NCBI GenBank assembly: GCA_017451385.1
Contig: JAFSPS010000051.1
Span: forward strand, 1-64,000
Origin: Bacteroidales bacterium
GTDB taxonomy: Bacteria; Bacteroidota; Bacteroidia; Bacteroidales; P3
Reading direction: 5' to 3'
Length of the DNA: 64,000 bases
Both the position numbers and the translations under genes were made by a program. Every line of letters begins with the position of its first letter. The first letter of the stretch is position 1. Below, in pieces: positions 17,004 through 25,093 of this stretch. The notes under the pieces are model-generated. The model was given only the letters and a program-made list of their open reading frames with translations, was not told the origin of the DNA and searched no databases.

Positions 17004-17717
17004 ATGACGCAGCAGACCACAGGACTTGTGCTTCATACCACGCTGTATGGTGAGACCTCGGTGATAGCACGTATTTTCACAAGGCAGCTTGGTGTGCGCT
17101 CTTATATAGTGAAAGGCGTGCGAACGCCCAAAGGACGCACCAAGCAAAACCTGTTGCAGCCGCTGTCGTACCTTGACATGGTGGTATATACTAAGCCGCG
17201 TGACATCAACTTTATCAAAGAGATGCGTCCTGCGCAGCAGTGGCGCACACTCGACACGCAACCCGAAAAGACCGCCATCCGTTTTTTTGCCAGCGAGGCA
17301 TTGTATAAAAGTCTGCGTGCCGACGACCCTACACCTGAGCTGTTTGATTACGTTGTACATTCTATGGAGCAGTTGGACAACGAGCAGCAGGCGGTGGCCT
17401 CCTATCCGTTGACATTCTTGATAGGGCTGTCGAGACAACTGGGCATAGAGCCGCTTGACAACTATAGCACTTCAACGCCCTACTTTAATCTTTCCGAGGG
17501 CTGTTTCCAATCGGCGCCAGCGGCTGCTTCGCAGCTCTCAGCCTATCAGTCGCAGCTACTCCACGCCTATCTCGACAACAGCGAAGGGCAGGATGTTAGG
17601 GCTCCTCGCGAGCAGCGTCTCGAACTTCTTGCGTCGCTCATCAGCTACTATCAGATACATCTGTCGGATTTCAAGAACTTCAAATCGCACGAGGTGCTTC
17701 ACAATGTTCTCGACTGA
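17004..17717 (+). CDS. recO: DNA repair protein RecO
   Basis: 237 aa. RecO loads RecA on SSB-coated DNA together with RecR. The N-terminal OB fold is visible (TTGLVLHTTLYGETSVIARIF), then KGVRTPKGR and the helical domain with SEALYKSL. Bacteroidota RecO usually lack the full zinc-finger cysteine set, and here only one Cys (SEGCFQ) is present. It follows the PorZ-like gene by 2 nt, so the two are probably co-transcribed. Confidence 0.92.
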   Translation: MTQQTTGLVLHTTLYGETSVIARIFTRQLGVRSYIVKGVRTPKGRTKQNLLQPLSYLDMVVYTKPRDINFIKEMRPAQQWRTLDTQPEKTAIRFFASEALYKSLRADDPTPELFDYVVHSMEQLDNEQQAVASYPLTFLIGLSRQLGIEPLDNYSTSTPYFNLSEGCFQSAPAAASQLSAYQSQLLHAYLDNSEGQDVRAPREQRLELLASLISYYQIHLSDFKNFKSHEVLHNVLD

Positions 17718-17771
17718 AGAGGAAGCGCTTTTGCGGTAATGTTTCTCTGTTGCAGTAGGGGTGTGGGGGCC

Positions 17772-18941
17772 TTATAGGCGTATGCCTGTGGTGAACTCTA
17801 TGAGAGCGGCATGAGAGAAATGATGCGCCTTGCAGTCGATGGCGACAAACACATTGGCCAAACGAGGGAAGACATATTTGATGCCTGCGCGCTGGTAGGT
17901 GGCACCTTCCTGTTCGTGGAGGCCTATGTGGCGATAAACATAGATGCCGTAGCTGCCGAATAGTGTGAAGTTGCCATAGTGGAACTGTTACATGAGGCAG
18001 ATGCCGTAGCTTCTCTTTTTGTAGCCAGGGCCATTATCAACGGCTTCGTCACCATAAAGCACACGCTCCACATGCTCTATGCGGCTCAGGAATCCCTTGG
18101 TGTCGTAGAAAACATCGAAGCCGATGCCGGTGGACATGTGTGGAAGGTAGCGCAGATTGATGTTGGCTCCCGCAGTGTAGCTTGCCCACGGATGTGTGGT
18201 GTTATAGACCATCCACTCTTGTCTGCAGCGGTGCATGCCGCCGCCGTAATATATCTCCCCAAACAGGGAGGGCTTAGTGCGCTCGTAGTTGGCGAAATGT
18301 TCTTTCTGGGGCTTAGAGGAGAAGTCGTAGCGCATGCCTAACTCCAAAACCATGCTGTTGAGTCCGTTGTTTGGGTAGGCTAACCGTCCTGTGGAGTAGT
18401 GAGCAAAGGCAGCAGAGGCGTTTAGCTCGAGATGCTCGTTGAGACGATATTTGCCCTTGGCACCCAATCGGATGTAGATGAGCAGTGGAGAGCTGAAATT
18501 CAAGTTCAACGGGTTGTCGTTGGGATTATAGACGCTTGTGTTGAATCCTAAGCCTATGCCAAGGTCGTAGCCCAGAAAGAAATGCGAGGTGCGCAACAGG
18601 TCACGTTCGAAAAAGCCGTATGTCGATACAATATTGTCGAGGGTTGATTTTCCGCTGTAAGGCACTATGCCGAGGCCGCTATAGGTGACGGCTAAGCCAA
18701 TCACAGGATAACCGAAAGCACGGGCATAGATGTTGCTGTCCTCCGGTTGCGTATTGTAGCCGATGCGCCATCCTGCCTCGGGGAACATATACGACTCCAT
18801 CATTTCGTTGCGTGTATCGAAAGTGTTGAGTATGTATCCGTTGCTTAGATTGAATTGCACGTTATAGCGTTTCTGTCCGAGTGCTATCTGGCACAATGAC
18901 AGCAAAAAAAATAACATCACTATACTTTTGCCGTGCTTCAT
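17772..18941 (-). pseudogene. PagL-type acyloxyacyl hydrolase (lipid A deacylase), interrupted by one stop
   Basis: The full frame is 390 codons. A TAA at 17990-17988 stops it after 317 residues (GICLM-stop), yet the same frame continues without a shift for 71 more codons, QFHYGNFTLFGSYGIYVYRH to FTTGIRL, and then ends in TAA. That tail has the beta-barrel end of the family and the KAHHFSHA segment carrying the His/Ser catalytic pair expected in PagL-like enzymes, so the truncated product should be inactive. CAA to TAA is the simplest explanation. The intact protein would have a signal peptide (1-22) and sit in the outer membrane, removing an acyl chain from lipid A. A sequencing error or stop suppression cannot be excluded. 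Confidence 0.8.
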
Positions 18942-19190
18942 TCTCTCCGTAGGTTGTGTTTTACAGTGTCGGATAATGGCAGATTGTCTCTCTCGTAGGT
19001 AGTAGTTCGCTTGTGCAAATCCTTTTCATGAAGTGTAGGCAATGAGCAATACGGCTGATTTATGGTGCGTTCAGTGTTCCTTGTTTTTTTTATCTGTTTG
19101 CAAAGATACTCTTTTTTTAGGTTAAAGATGCTTGTATCTTTCCTATGGTTGTTGAAACCGCTATGAATGAATATATAAGTAATTAGTCAG
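18942..19190. other. Intergenic leader, nothing else recognised
   Basis: 249 bp between the deacylase start and the 140-bp repeat. Besides the -7 box at 19101-19108 I see no gene, hairpin terminator or tRNA. Confidence 0.5.
19101..19108 (-). promoter_or_regulatory. -7 box upstream of the lipid A deacylase pseudogene
   Basis: TATCTTTG on the minus strand, 160 nt before the start codon. No convincing -33 at proper spacing. Confidence 0.45.
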
Positions 19191-19332
19191 AAATAAACTA
19201 CATAAACGGCGGTTTCATGCATTTTGCCCTTTCAGGGCATGAAGACTTGGCAACATATCCCCAAGGCGATGCCTTGGGCTATATGCTTTGTGGCCTTTCA
19301 GACCGTTTGCTATAGGTGAGCTTTTTTACACG
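19191..19332. repeat. 140-bp dispersed repeat, copy 1
   Basis: It aligns along its whole length with 22719-22858 in the same orientation, with long identical blocks such as CAGGGCATGAAGACTTGGCA. It contains small palindromes (CCCAAGGCGATGCCTTGGG, and CCTTTCAGG-type blocks). Short frames through it are artefacts. Repeats with this CCTTTCAGG / CCAAGG look are frequent between genes in Bacteroidota. Confidence 0.85.
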
Positions 19333-19444
19333 ATTACTCACTATCAATATATTTTATATTATAAATACTAAATTTACTCACTTACTTATGACTTGAAATG
19401 TCGGAATGTTTAATGGTTCCTGTGAGCCGATGGTGGAACACTGC

Positions 19445-20308
19445 TTACAAATGCAAGAAAATGTCGTCAAGGTTTTCAGAGAATGCAAGGTATCTGCTGA
19501 CATCCTTGGTCAGCATCTGCGGATAGTCGCGGTTGAATCGGACAAGGGTTGTTGTGGGGAAGTGGGCAGACATCTGCTCAAAGGGGATACGTATGATGGT
19601 GGGAGTGTTGAAGCCTACGCCAAATTCTAAGAGAAGGAGTTTCCGGTTGGCTGCGGAGCGTACAAAGTCATTGTAGCGTTGTGCTTGACGGTGCCAATGG
19701 CTATCTTCGACGAAAGTGTCGTCGCAACGCAGGTTGACGGCGACAGTCTGTCCGTCGGGTGTATGAGGGATAAGTTCCGTGGGGATGCGGCAATCATTGA
19801 TGACGGGCAACACTTGCTCTACCCAATGCTTGTTGTGATACAGTTGCTTGGGCTGTCCCGACGAGGGTTGGAAGAAGCCGTAGTCACCCTGCGTAGCAAA
19901 AATTCGCTGGGTGTCGAAGCCAGCTTTTTCGAACTGTCCATCGACATTGGTCGTGATGACGAAGTGCTCTTTGTGTGCTACCAGATGCAGCAGACGTCGG
20001 TAGAGAGGCAGAGCCCCTGTACGGTAGCGGCAGAACCAGATGTGCTTAGCCCAATAAGCCCACCGTTCTTCTGCCGTTTTGAAGGAATAGAATGACGAGG
20101 TGTAGAGGTCGGTGAAACCGTAGCGCTCAATCCATTGGCAGAACTCTCGGCGGAAGTCGTCGCCGGCATAGTCGAGCCCTGCTGCAGACGATAGTCCGGA
20201 GCCTGCACCCAACAAGATGCAATCAGCATCAGATATTAGATTTTTCAATTCAGCAAGCCGGTTGGAGTAATTGCTTGTAGATATCGCGGTCTTTATCGAG
20301 GAAGACAT
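19445..20308 (-). CDS. Class M sirtuin (SirTM), protein ADP-ribosyltransferase-type
   Basis: 287 aa. The NAD-binding motif GAGSGLSSAAG is at residues 34-44 and TTNVDG (the sirtuin TQNxD equivalent) at 119-124. Where ordinary sirtuin deacylases have the catalytic His, this protein has Gln140 (FATQGD), the substitution known for class M sirtuins, which ADP-ribosylate proteins. There is no Cys4 zinc finger at the usual place. It overlaps the 3' end of the zinc macrodomain gene by 59 bp, a pairing known for SirTM loci of Staphylococcus and Streptococcus. The partner genes found there, a GcvH-like carrier and a lipoate ligase, are not in this window, so the modified protein is unknown. Confidence 0.85.
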   Translation of the reverse strand: MSSSIKTAISTSNYSNRLAELKNLISDADCILLGAGSGLSSAAGLDYAGDDFRREFCQWIERYGFTDLYTSSFYSFKTAEERWAYWAKHIWFCRYRTGALPLYRRLLHLVAHKEHFVITTNVDGQFEKAGFDTQRIFATQGDYGFFQPSSGQPKQLYHNKHWVEQVLPVINDCRIPTELIPHTPDGQTVAVNLRCDDTFVEDSHWHRQAQRYNDFVRSAANRKLLLLEFGVGFNTPTIIRIPFEQMSAHFPTTTLVRFNRDYPQMLTKDVSRYLAFSENLDDIFLHL

Positions 20309-21002
20309 TGAATATAATTGTTTTAAGTGAATGTTTGTTGTAATTGTTGACTGCCTCTACCGCTATTTCGGCAGCCCTCTGGCTCGGGAAGTGGAAGACA
20401 CCAGTAGAGATGCAACAGAAAGCGATGCTTACCAAGCCGTTTTGTTCAGCGAGGTCGAGGCATGATGTGTAGCAATGCGATAGTTGTTCCTCCTGTTCGG
20501 GGGTAGGCATGCCGCTGTGGATGATGGGACCAACGGTATGGATTACGTGTTTAGCTGGCAGATTGTAGCCTTTTGTGATGATGGCATCGCCCGTGAGCAA
20601 AAGCCTTCCCTGCATGAGGTCGTGGCACTCCTTGCGCAGTTGAATGCCAGCGGCGGAGTGTATGCAGTTGTCGATGCAGTTGTGGAGGGGTTGCCAGCAA
20701 CCCAGAGCTTGTGCGTTGGCTGCATTGACGATGGCATCTACTTTCAGGCGGGTTATATCACCTTGCCAGATGGACAGCCCTTCGTCGTGGGGCTCGACAA
20801 CCCCCTTTTCTTCGCATTGCATACGGAGCTCGGCATCCTGAGCTGCCAAGAAGTCATGGCTGATAGCTTTTGGTTGCCAGATATTCATCAGGGCACGCAT
20901 AAGGCGTTGACGACCTTCAAGCGTAGAAGAAATCTGATGGCTGACGCATAGGTCAGCCATCAGATAACGGATGATAGTATCAAGATTATCAAGTCTATTC
21001 AT
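20250..21002 (-). CDS. Zinc-dependent macrodomain protein-ADP-ribose hydrolase
   Basis: 250 aa. The macrodomain core has VDAIVNAAN at residues 88-96 and STGVFHFP at 199-206. Between them GCWQPLHNCIDNCIH (101-115) supplies the C-x4-H-x-C pattern (C102, H107, C109) that binds the catalytic zinc in the Zn-Macro subclass, together with the helical N-terminal extension (1-70) typical of it. These enzymes remove the ADP-ribose put on by the linked SirTM. The start is 5 nt past the MBL lipoprotein stop, and the 3' end overlaps the sirtuin gene. So the two act as writer and eraser of one modification. Confidence 0.92.
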   Translation of the reverse strand: MNRLDNLDTIIRYLMADLCVSHQISSTLEGRQRLMRALMNIWQPKAISHDFLAAQDAELRMQCEEKGVVEPHDEGLSIWQGDITRLKVDAIVNAANAQALGCWQPLHNCIDNCIHSAAGIQLRKECHDLMQGRLLLTGDAIITKGYNLPAKHVIHTVGPIIHSGMPTPEQEEQLSHCYTSCLDLAEQNGLVSIAFCCISTGVFHFPSQRAAEIAVEAVNNYNKHSLKTIIFNVFLDKDRDIYKQLLQPAC

Positions 21003-21007
21003 CTCGC

Positions 21008-21883
21008 TTATTTTTGATACAAAGCTTGAGCCAGTGCATTGACATCGCCAGCCAGACCGGGGTAGGCAGACTGCAAAGCCTCGGCAAAAGAAGCGGCGTC
21101 CTTGTGAGAGGAAACCAGTTCCTTCACTTTTTGCAGATAGGCAATCTTGAACTCCACCTGTTCTTTCTGTGCCAATCCGCCATGGCCACCAATGAAATAC
21201 TTGGCACCAGAAGAAAGAGCCTTTTGCGCTTCGAGTAGCTCAGCCTCGACAGCCGCTCTGCTACCCACCTGAAGGGGGCTCACATGCGATTCGGAGGGAG
21301 TCCAATGGGTGTAGTACACTTGGCTACCAATAATAATTGATGCGCCGGGGAAATCGCTCGTAGCACCATGCTCGAAACGGAAGTCGATGCCATTCCATCT
21401 TTGTGTCTGTCCAAAAGGAACCTCCGAGGCTTTTTGTGTGGGTAAATCGACCATCGTCTCGCCGAATTGCTCTGCGAACTGCTTCATCATGCCGCTATAT
21501 ACAGGACCTTCGATAAAGGCAGGCATGCCTTCGGGCATCGTCAACGGCAATTTGTCGCTGCCACCCAAGTGATAGTCGGTAATATCAATCTCAACGGGTT
21601 TGCCTAATTGATTGATATAATCGGTAAACTCGGCAGCATTGACCTTGAAGAGCGGGTATTCCATCACGATAAGGGTGTCCTGCCCTTCGATGATGTAGCT
21701 TGCATCAGCCATCACATCGTTGGAGTTATAGACATGTAGTCTGAAGCCATCCATGTCGTAGGTGGAGAAAGCACCCGTCAGAGTAGCATCCGCTTCATCG
21801 GCATTGTTGGTTTGCTGTTGAGCGTTGTTGTTACAGCTCATCATAAGTGCTGCAACCATCATTGCAAAAAATACTTTTTTCAT
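21008..21883 (-). CDS. MBL-fold-like lipoprotein, zinc motif degenerate
   Basis: 291 aa. The signal peptide ends in a lipobox ALMMS-C17. The remainder resembles a metallo-beta-lactamase fold: ADASYIIEGQDTLIVMEYP for the first strands, ITDYHLGGSDK where HxHxDH would be, HWTPSESHVSP, and FIGGHGG. The usual metal ligands are mostly missing, so hydrolase activity is doubtful. It is the first gene of the operon with the zinc macrodomain (5-nt gap) and the class M sirtuin, and has a good promoter. A link between an envelope lipoprotein and cytoplasmic ADP-ribosylation is not known to me. Confidence 0.65.
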   Translation of the reverse strand: MKKVFFAMMVAALMMSCNNNAQQQTNNADEADATLTGAFSTYDMDGFRLHVYNSNDVMADASYIIEGQDTLIVMEYPLFKVNAAEFTDYINQLGKPVEIDITDYHLGGSDKLPLTMPEGMPAFIEGPVYSGMMKQFAEQFGETMVDLPTQKASEVPFGQTQRWNGIDFRFEHGATSDFPGASIIIGSQVYYTHWTPSESHVSPLQVGSRAAVEAELLEAQKALSSGAKYFIGGHGGLAQKEQVEFKIAYLQKVKELVSSHKDAASFAEALQSAYPGLAGDVNALAQALYQK

Positions 21884-22001
21884 TTTTTTTTATTTTTATG
21901 TTGAATAATTGGAAGATATTGATGCGAGACAGGGATTGGAGGGTAGTCATCGGGTGGTATTATTTCAAGGACGTTGGTGTTGTATTCTTTTTTTGACGAT
22001 G

Positions 22002-22032
22002 CAAAGGTAGTTGAATAAAACTATCCGTACAA
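22002..22032 (-). promoter_or_regulatory. Promoter of the MBL lipoprotein-macrodomain-sirtuin operon
   Basis: On the minus strand a TTG at 22032-22030, a 20-nt spacer and -7 TACCTTTG at 22009-22002. Leader about 110 nt. Confidence 0.55.
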
Positions 22033-22153
22033 GAAGGCACAAGAAGGTGCCAGAGTAACCAAAATGTAGGAAATGCGGTGAATCCATATCAGTCAAAAAA
22101 AGACTTTAACATATATTAACATAGTATAAAAGTGTAACAAGGTAACTTTTTGC

Positions 22154-22161
22154 TACTTTTG
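22154..22161 (+). promoter_or_regulatory. Candidate -7 box for the HxlR regulator gene
   Basis: TACTTTTG lies 157 nt before the HxlR start in the divergent region with the sirtuin operon promoter. No good -33 seen. Confidence 0.35.
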
Positions 22162-22318
22162 TGACAAAAATAAGAATGTGGCGTGGTGAAATGATGTCAG
22201 TACTTAGAGAAAAAAAGAAATGGTAAATTTTTTTGAATTGTCGATATTCAGCCATGTAAGGTGTAGAAAAAACAAACGAAAACACACTTACGAAGTAAAA
22301 CGAAAACAATGACAGCTT

Positions 22319-22663
22319 ATGATAGATAAGAAATCAGAATATCTGACGTGTCCCATTAGGCATGTTATCAGTCGTTTCGGCGACAAATGGTCGATGCTCG
22401 TATTATATTCGCTACACACGAGCGAAAACGGCATATTGCGATTTAATGAATTGCGACGGCTTATGACTGATTGTTCGCAGAAGATGCTCTCGGCGACGCT
22501 TAAGCATTTGGAGCAGAGTCACCTCGTCCATCGCGAAGTATATCCTGAAGTTCCACCCCGCGTGGAGTATTCGTTAACAGAGACGGGGAAGTCGTTGATA
22601 CCTGCCATCAGCATACTCATAGACTGGGGCAAGGAGCACTTTGACGAGGTTGTGGAGAAGTAG
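22319..22663 (+). CDS. HxlR-family winged helix-turn-helix regulator
   Basis: 114 aa. The family signature CPIRHVISRFGDKWSMLVLYSL is at residues 11-32, then FNELRRLMTDCSQKMLSATLKHLE as the recognition helix-turn-helix and the wing REVYPEVPPRVEYSLTETG. HxlR proteins are small DNA-binding regulators that often respond to electrophiles or redox change through the N-terminal cysteine, and C11 is present. It is divergent from the MBL lipoprotein-macrodomain-sirtuin operon, so control of that operon is a reasonable inference. It lies inside the segment bounded by the 140-bp direct repeats. Confidence 0.92.
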   Translation: MIDKKSEYLTCPIRHVISRFGDKWSMLVLYSLHTSENGILRFNELRRLMTDCSQKMLSATLKHLEQSHLVHREVYPEVPPRVEYSLTETGKSLIPAISILIDWGKEHFDEVVEK

Positions 22664-22718
22664 AGATGGCTTGCTGCGAATAGAGACTATCTCGCTATCG
22701 CATATAGGCAAGTGGCAA

Positions 22719-22858
22719 AAAATAAGCTACATAAACGGAGGGCTCATGCTTTTGTCCTTTCAGGGCATGAAGACTTGGCAACATATCCCCAAGGCGATGA
22801 CTTGGGCTATATGCGTTGTTGCCTTTCAGGCCGTTCATAATAAGTAAGCTATTTTATA
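22719..22858. repeat. 140-bp dispersed repeat, copy 2
   Basis: Direct copy of 19191-19332, differing at scattered positions only. Both copies bound the segment with the sirtuin operon and HxlR gene. The frame that could encode MKTWQHIPKAMTW lies entirely in the repeat and is not a gene. Confidence 0.85.
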
Positions 22859-22961
22859 CATAACACCATAAAACATGCATATGCTCAGCTGATAGAGCGG
22901 ATAGGATGCTGTGTTGTGCGGACAGAGAGAAAGAAAAAAGAGTAGTATGGACTTTTTTTTG

Positions 22962-22969
22962 TAATTTTG
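22962..22969 (+). promoter_or_regulatory. hutU -7 box
   Basis: TAATTTTG, 41 nt before the hutU start. The -33 position has no TTTG. Confidence 0.45.
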
Positions 22970-23010
22970 CCTGCCATTCATGATATACATCTCACAAATC
23001 ACAATATAAC

Positions 23011-25011
23011 ATGACCCTTGAAGAATTTCAGAACGAATTGAGACAAGGCATCCCCAATCCCTTGCCATCCCCCCAACCCTATGACCCTACGGTAAATCAC
23101 GCCCCTAAGCGTAAAGACATCCTCACAAAGGCGGAAAAAGAGCTTGCCATACGCAATGCCTTGCGCTACTTTGACCCTAAGGACCACGCTATGTTGGCTC
23201 CAGAATTTGCCGAAGAGTTGCACCGCTATGGTCGCATCTATATGTATCGTCTGCGTCCTACCTACAAGATGTATGCACGCCCGATAGAACAGTATCCGGC
23301 TCGTTCGCGTCAGGCTGCAGCCATCATGCTGATGATACAGAACAACCTCGACCCGGCTGTAGCACAGCATCCGCATGAGCTCATAACCTATGGTGGCAAT
23401 GGCGCAGTGTTCCAGAATTGGGCGCAGTACCGCCTTGTGATGAAATATCTCAGCGAGATGACCGACGAACAGACGCTCGTTATGTATAGCGGTCATCCGA
23501 TGGGGCTCTACCCGTCGCACAAGGATGCTCCGCGTGTCGTGGTCACCAACGGTATGATGATACCCAACTATAGCAAGCCCGACGACTGGGAGCGTTACAA
23601 TGCTCTCGGTGTGACACAGTACGGCCAGATGACAGCAGGTAGCTATATGTATATAGGTCCGCAGGGCATAGTGCATGGCACTACCATCACGGTGCTCAAT
23701 GCGGCACGCAAATTGGGCGGTGGCACGGCAGGCAAGCTGTTCATCACGGCAGGTCTGGGCGGCATGAGTGGTGCACAGCCCAAGGCTGGAAATATAGCCG
23801 GCGTGGTCTCTATCACTGCCGAGATAAACCCTGCTGCCACTCAGAAGCGCTACGAGCAGGGATGGGTGGACGAGGTGCATGCCGACCTCGACGAGCTGTT
23901 TGCCGCCGTAGGCAAGGCGCGTGCCGCCAAGCAGGCTCGCTCGTTTGCCTATCAGGGCAATGTGGTGGACCTCTGGGAGTACTGTGCCGAGCATGGCATA
24001 CAGGTGGACCTTGGTAGCGACCAGACCTCGCTCCACAATCCGTGGGCTGGCGGCTACTACCCCGTAGGACAGTCGTTTGAAGCATCGAAGAGCATGATGG
24101 CTGAGCAGCCTGAATTGTTCCGTGAACGCGTGCAGGAGAGTCTGCGCCGCCATGTGGCTGCCGTCAATAAGCTCACCGCTCGCGGCATGTACTTCTTCGA
24201 CTATGGCAACGCCTTCCTCTTGGAGAGCAGCCGTGCCGGTGCCGACATCTGGAACGACGACCATACGGCGTTCCGCTACCCCTCGTATGTTCAAGACATC
24301 ATGGGCCCCATGTGTTTTGACTATGGTTTCGGACCTTTCCGTTGGGTGTGTACCAGCGGGCGCGCTGACGACCTCGACAAGAGCGACCACATTGCTATGG
24401 AGGTGCTTGACGAGATTGCAGCGCACTCTCCTGCCGAGATACAGCAGCAGATGCGCGACAACATACAGTGGATTCGCGGGGCTAAGGAGAACCACCTCGT
24501 CGTGGGCTCGCAGGCCCGCATCCTGTATGCCGACTGCGAAGGACGTACTAAGATTGCCGCCCGCTTCAATGAGGCTATCCGCCGTGGCGAAATCAGTGCG
24601 CCGATAGTTCTCGGTCGCGACCACCACGATGTCAGCGGTACCGACAGCCCCTTCCGCGAGACAAGCAATATCTATGACGGGAGCAACCGTTGTGCCGATA
24701 TGGCGGTACAGAACGTAATAGGCGACAGTTTCCGCGGCGCCACATGGGTGTCTATCCACAATGGTGGCGGCGTAGGCTGGGGTGAGGTTGTGAATGGCGG
24801 TTTCGGCATGGTGCTTGATGGCAGTGACGACTGCGACCGTCGTCTGCGCATGATGCTCTTCTGGGATGTCAACAACGGCATAAGCCGTCGCAGCTGGGCA
24901 CGCAACGAGGGCGCTATGTTTGCCATACGCCGTGCTATGGAGCAAAATCATGACCTCAAAGTCACGATGCCGAACCTTGTAGATGACAAAGTCCTCGAAG
25001 GTCTCTTTTAG
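23011..25011 (+). CDS. hutU: Urocanate hydratase, long form
   Basis: 666 aa, about 100 longer than the Pseudomonas type, as is normal for Bacteroidota. It adds water to urocanate to give 4-imidazolone-5-propionate in histidine breakdown, using a tightly bound NAD as electrophile. Visible landmarks are ITYGGNGAVFQNWAQYRL, MYSGHPMGLYPSH, GGMSGAQPKAGNIAG, GSDQTSLHNPWAGGYYP and IHNGGGVGWGE. The usual partners hutH, hutI and ftcD are not in the window, so it stands alone with its own promoter and terminator. The start at 23011 (MTLEEFQNEL) is the only sensible one. Confidence 0.97.
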   Translation: MTLEEFQNELRQGIPNPLPSPQPYDPTVNHAPKRKDILTKAEKELAIRNALRYFDPKDHAMLAPEFAEELHRYGRIYMYRLRPTYKMYARPIEQYPARSRQAAAIMLMIQNNLDPAVAQHPHELITYGGNGAVFQNWAQYRLVMKYLSEMTDEQTLVMYSGHPMGLYPSHKDAPRVVVTNGMMIPNYSKPDDWERYNALGVTQYGQMTAGSYMYIGPQGIVHGTTITVLNAARKLGGGTAGKLFITAGLGGMSGAQPKAGNIAGVVSITAEINPAATQKRYEQGWVDEVHADLDELFAAVGKARAAKQARSFAYQGNVVDLWEYCAEHGIQVDLGSDQTSLHNPWAGGYYPVGQSFEASKSMMAEQPELFRERVQESLRRHVAAVNKLTARGMYFFDYGNAFLLESSRAGADIWNDDHTAFRYPSYVQDIMGPMCFDYGFGPFRWVCTSGRADDLDKSDHIAMEVLDEIAAHSPAEIQQQMRDNIQWIRGAKENHLVVGSQARILYADCEGRTKIAARFNEAIRRGEISAPIVLGRDHHDVSGTDSPFRETSNIYDGSNRCADMAVQNVIGDSFRGATWVSIHNGGGVGWGEVVNGGFGMVLDGSDDCDRRLRMMLFWDVNNGISRRSWARNEGAMFAIRRAMEQNHDLKVTMPNLVDDKVLEGLF

Positions 25012-25033
25012 GAATATACGAATGAAAAAGAAC

Positions 25034-25072
25034 AAGATGGGGCTGTCTGCTGATTGGTGGCCCCATCTTTTT
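25034..25072 (+). terminator. hutU terminator
   Basis: A 10-bp stem AAGATGGGGC (25034-25043) with GCCCCATCTT (25060-25069) continues into a run of five Ts. It starts 23 bp past the hutU stop and ends before the next gene. Confidence 0.85.
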
Positions 25073-25093
25073 GAGATGTGATGAGAGAGAAAA

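Larger units (their letters stand above)
21884..22318. other. Divergent intergenic region between the sirtuin operon and hxlR-like gene
   Basis: 435 bp, AT-rich, holding two back-to-back promoter candidates. An open frame on the minus strand at 22309-22106 is Phe/Tyr-rich and looks non-coding. The region is a natural place for HxlR binding; I see no obvious long palindrome for an operator. Confidence 0.5.

Noticed and set aside
22106-22309. 67-codon minus-strand frame before the HxlR gene
   Set aside because: AT-driven Phe/Tyr-rich sequence overlapping promoters; no family.
22883-22898. tRNA-like GCTCAGCTGATAGAGC
   Set aside because: Only a D-arm-like hairpin; no anticodon arm, T arm or acceptor stem around it.
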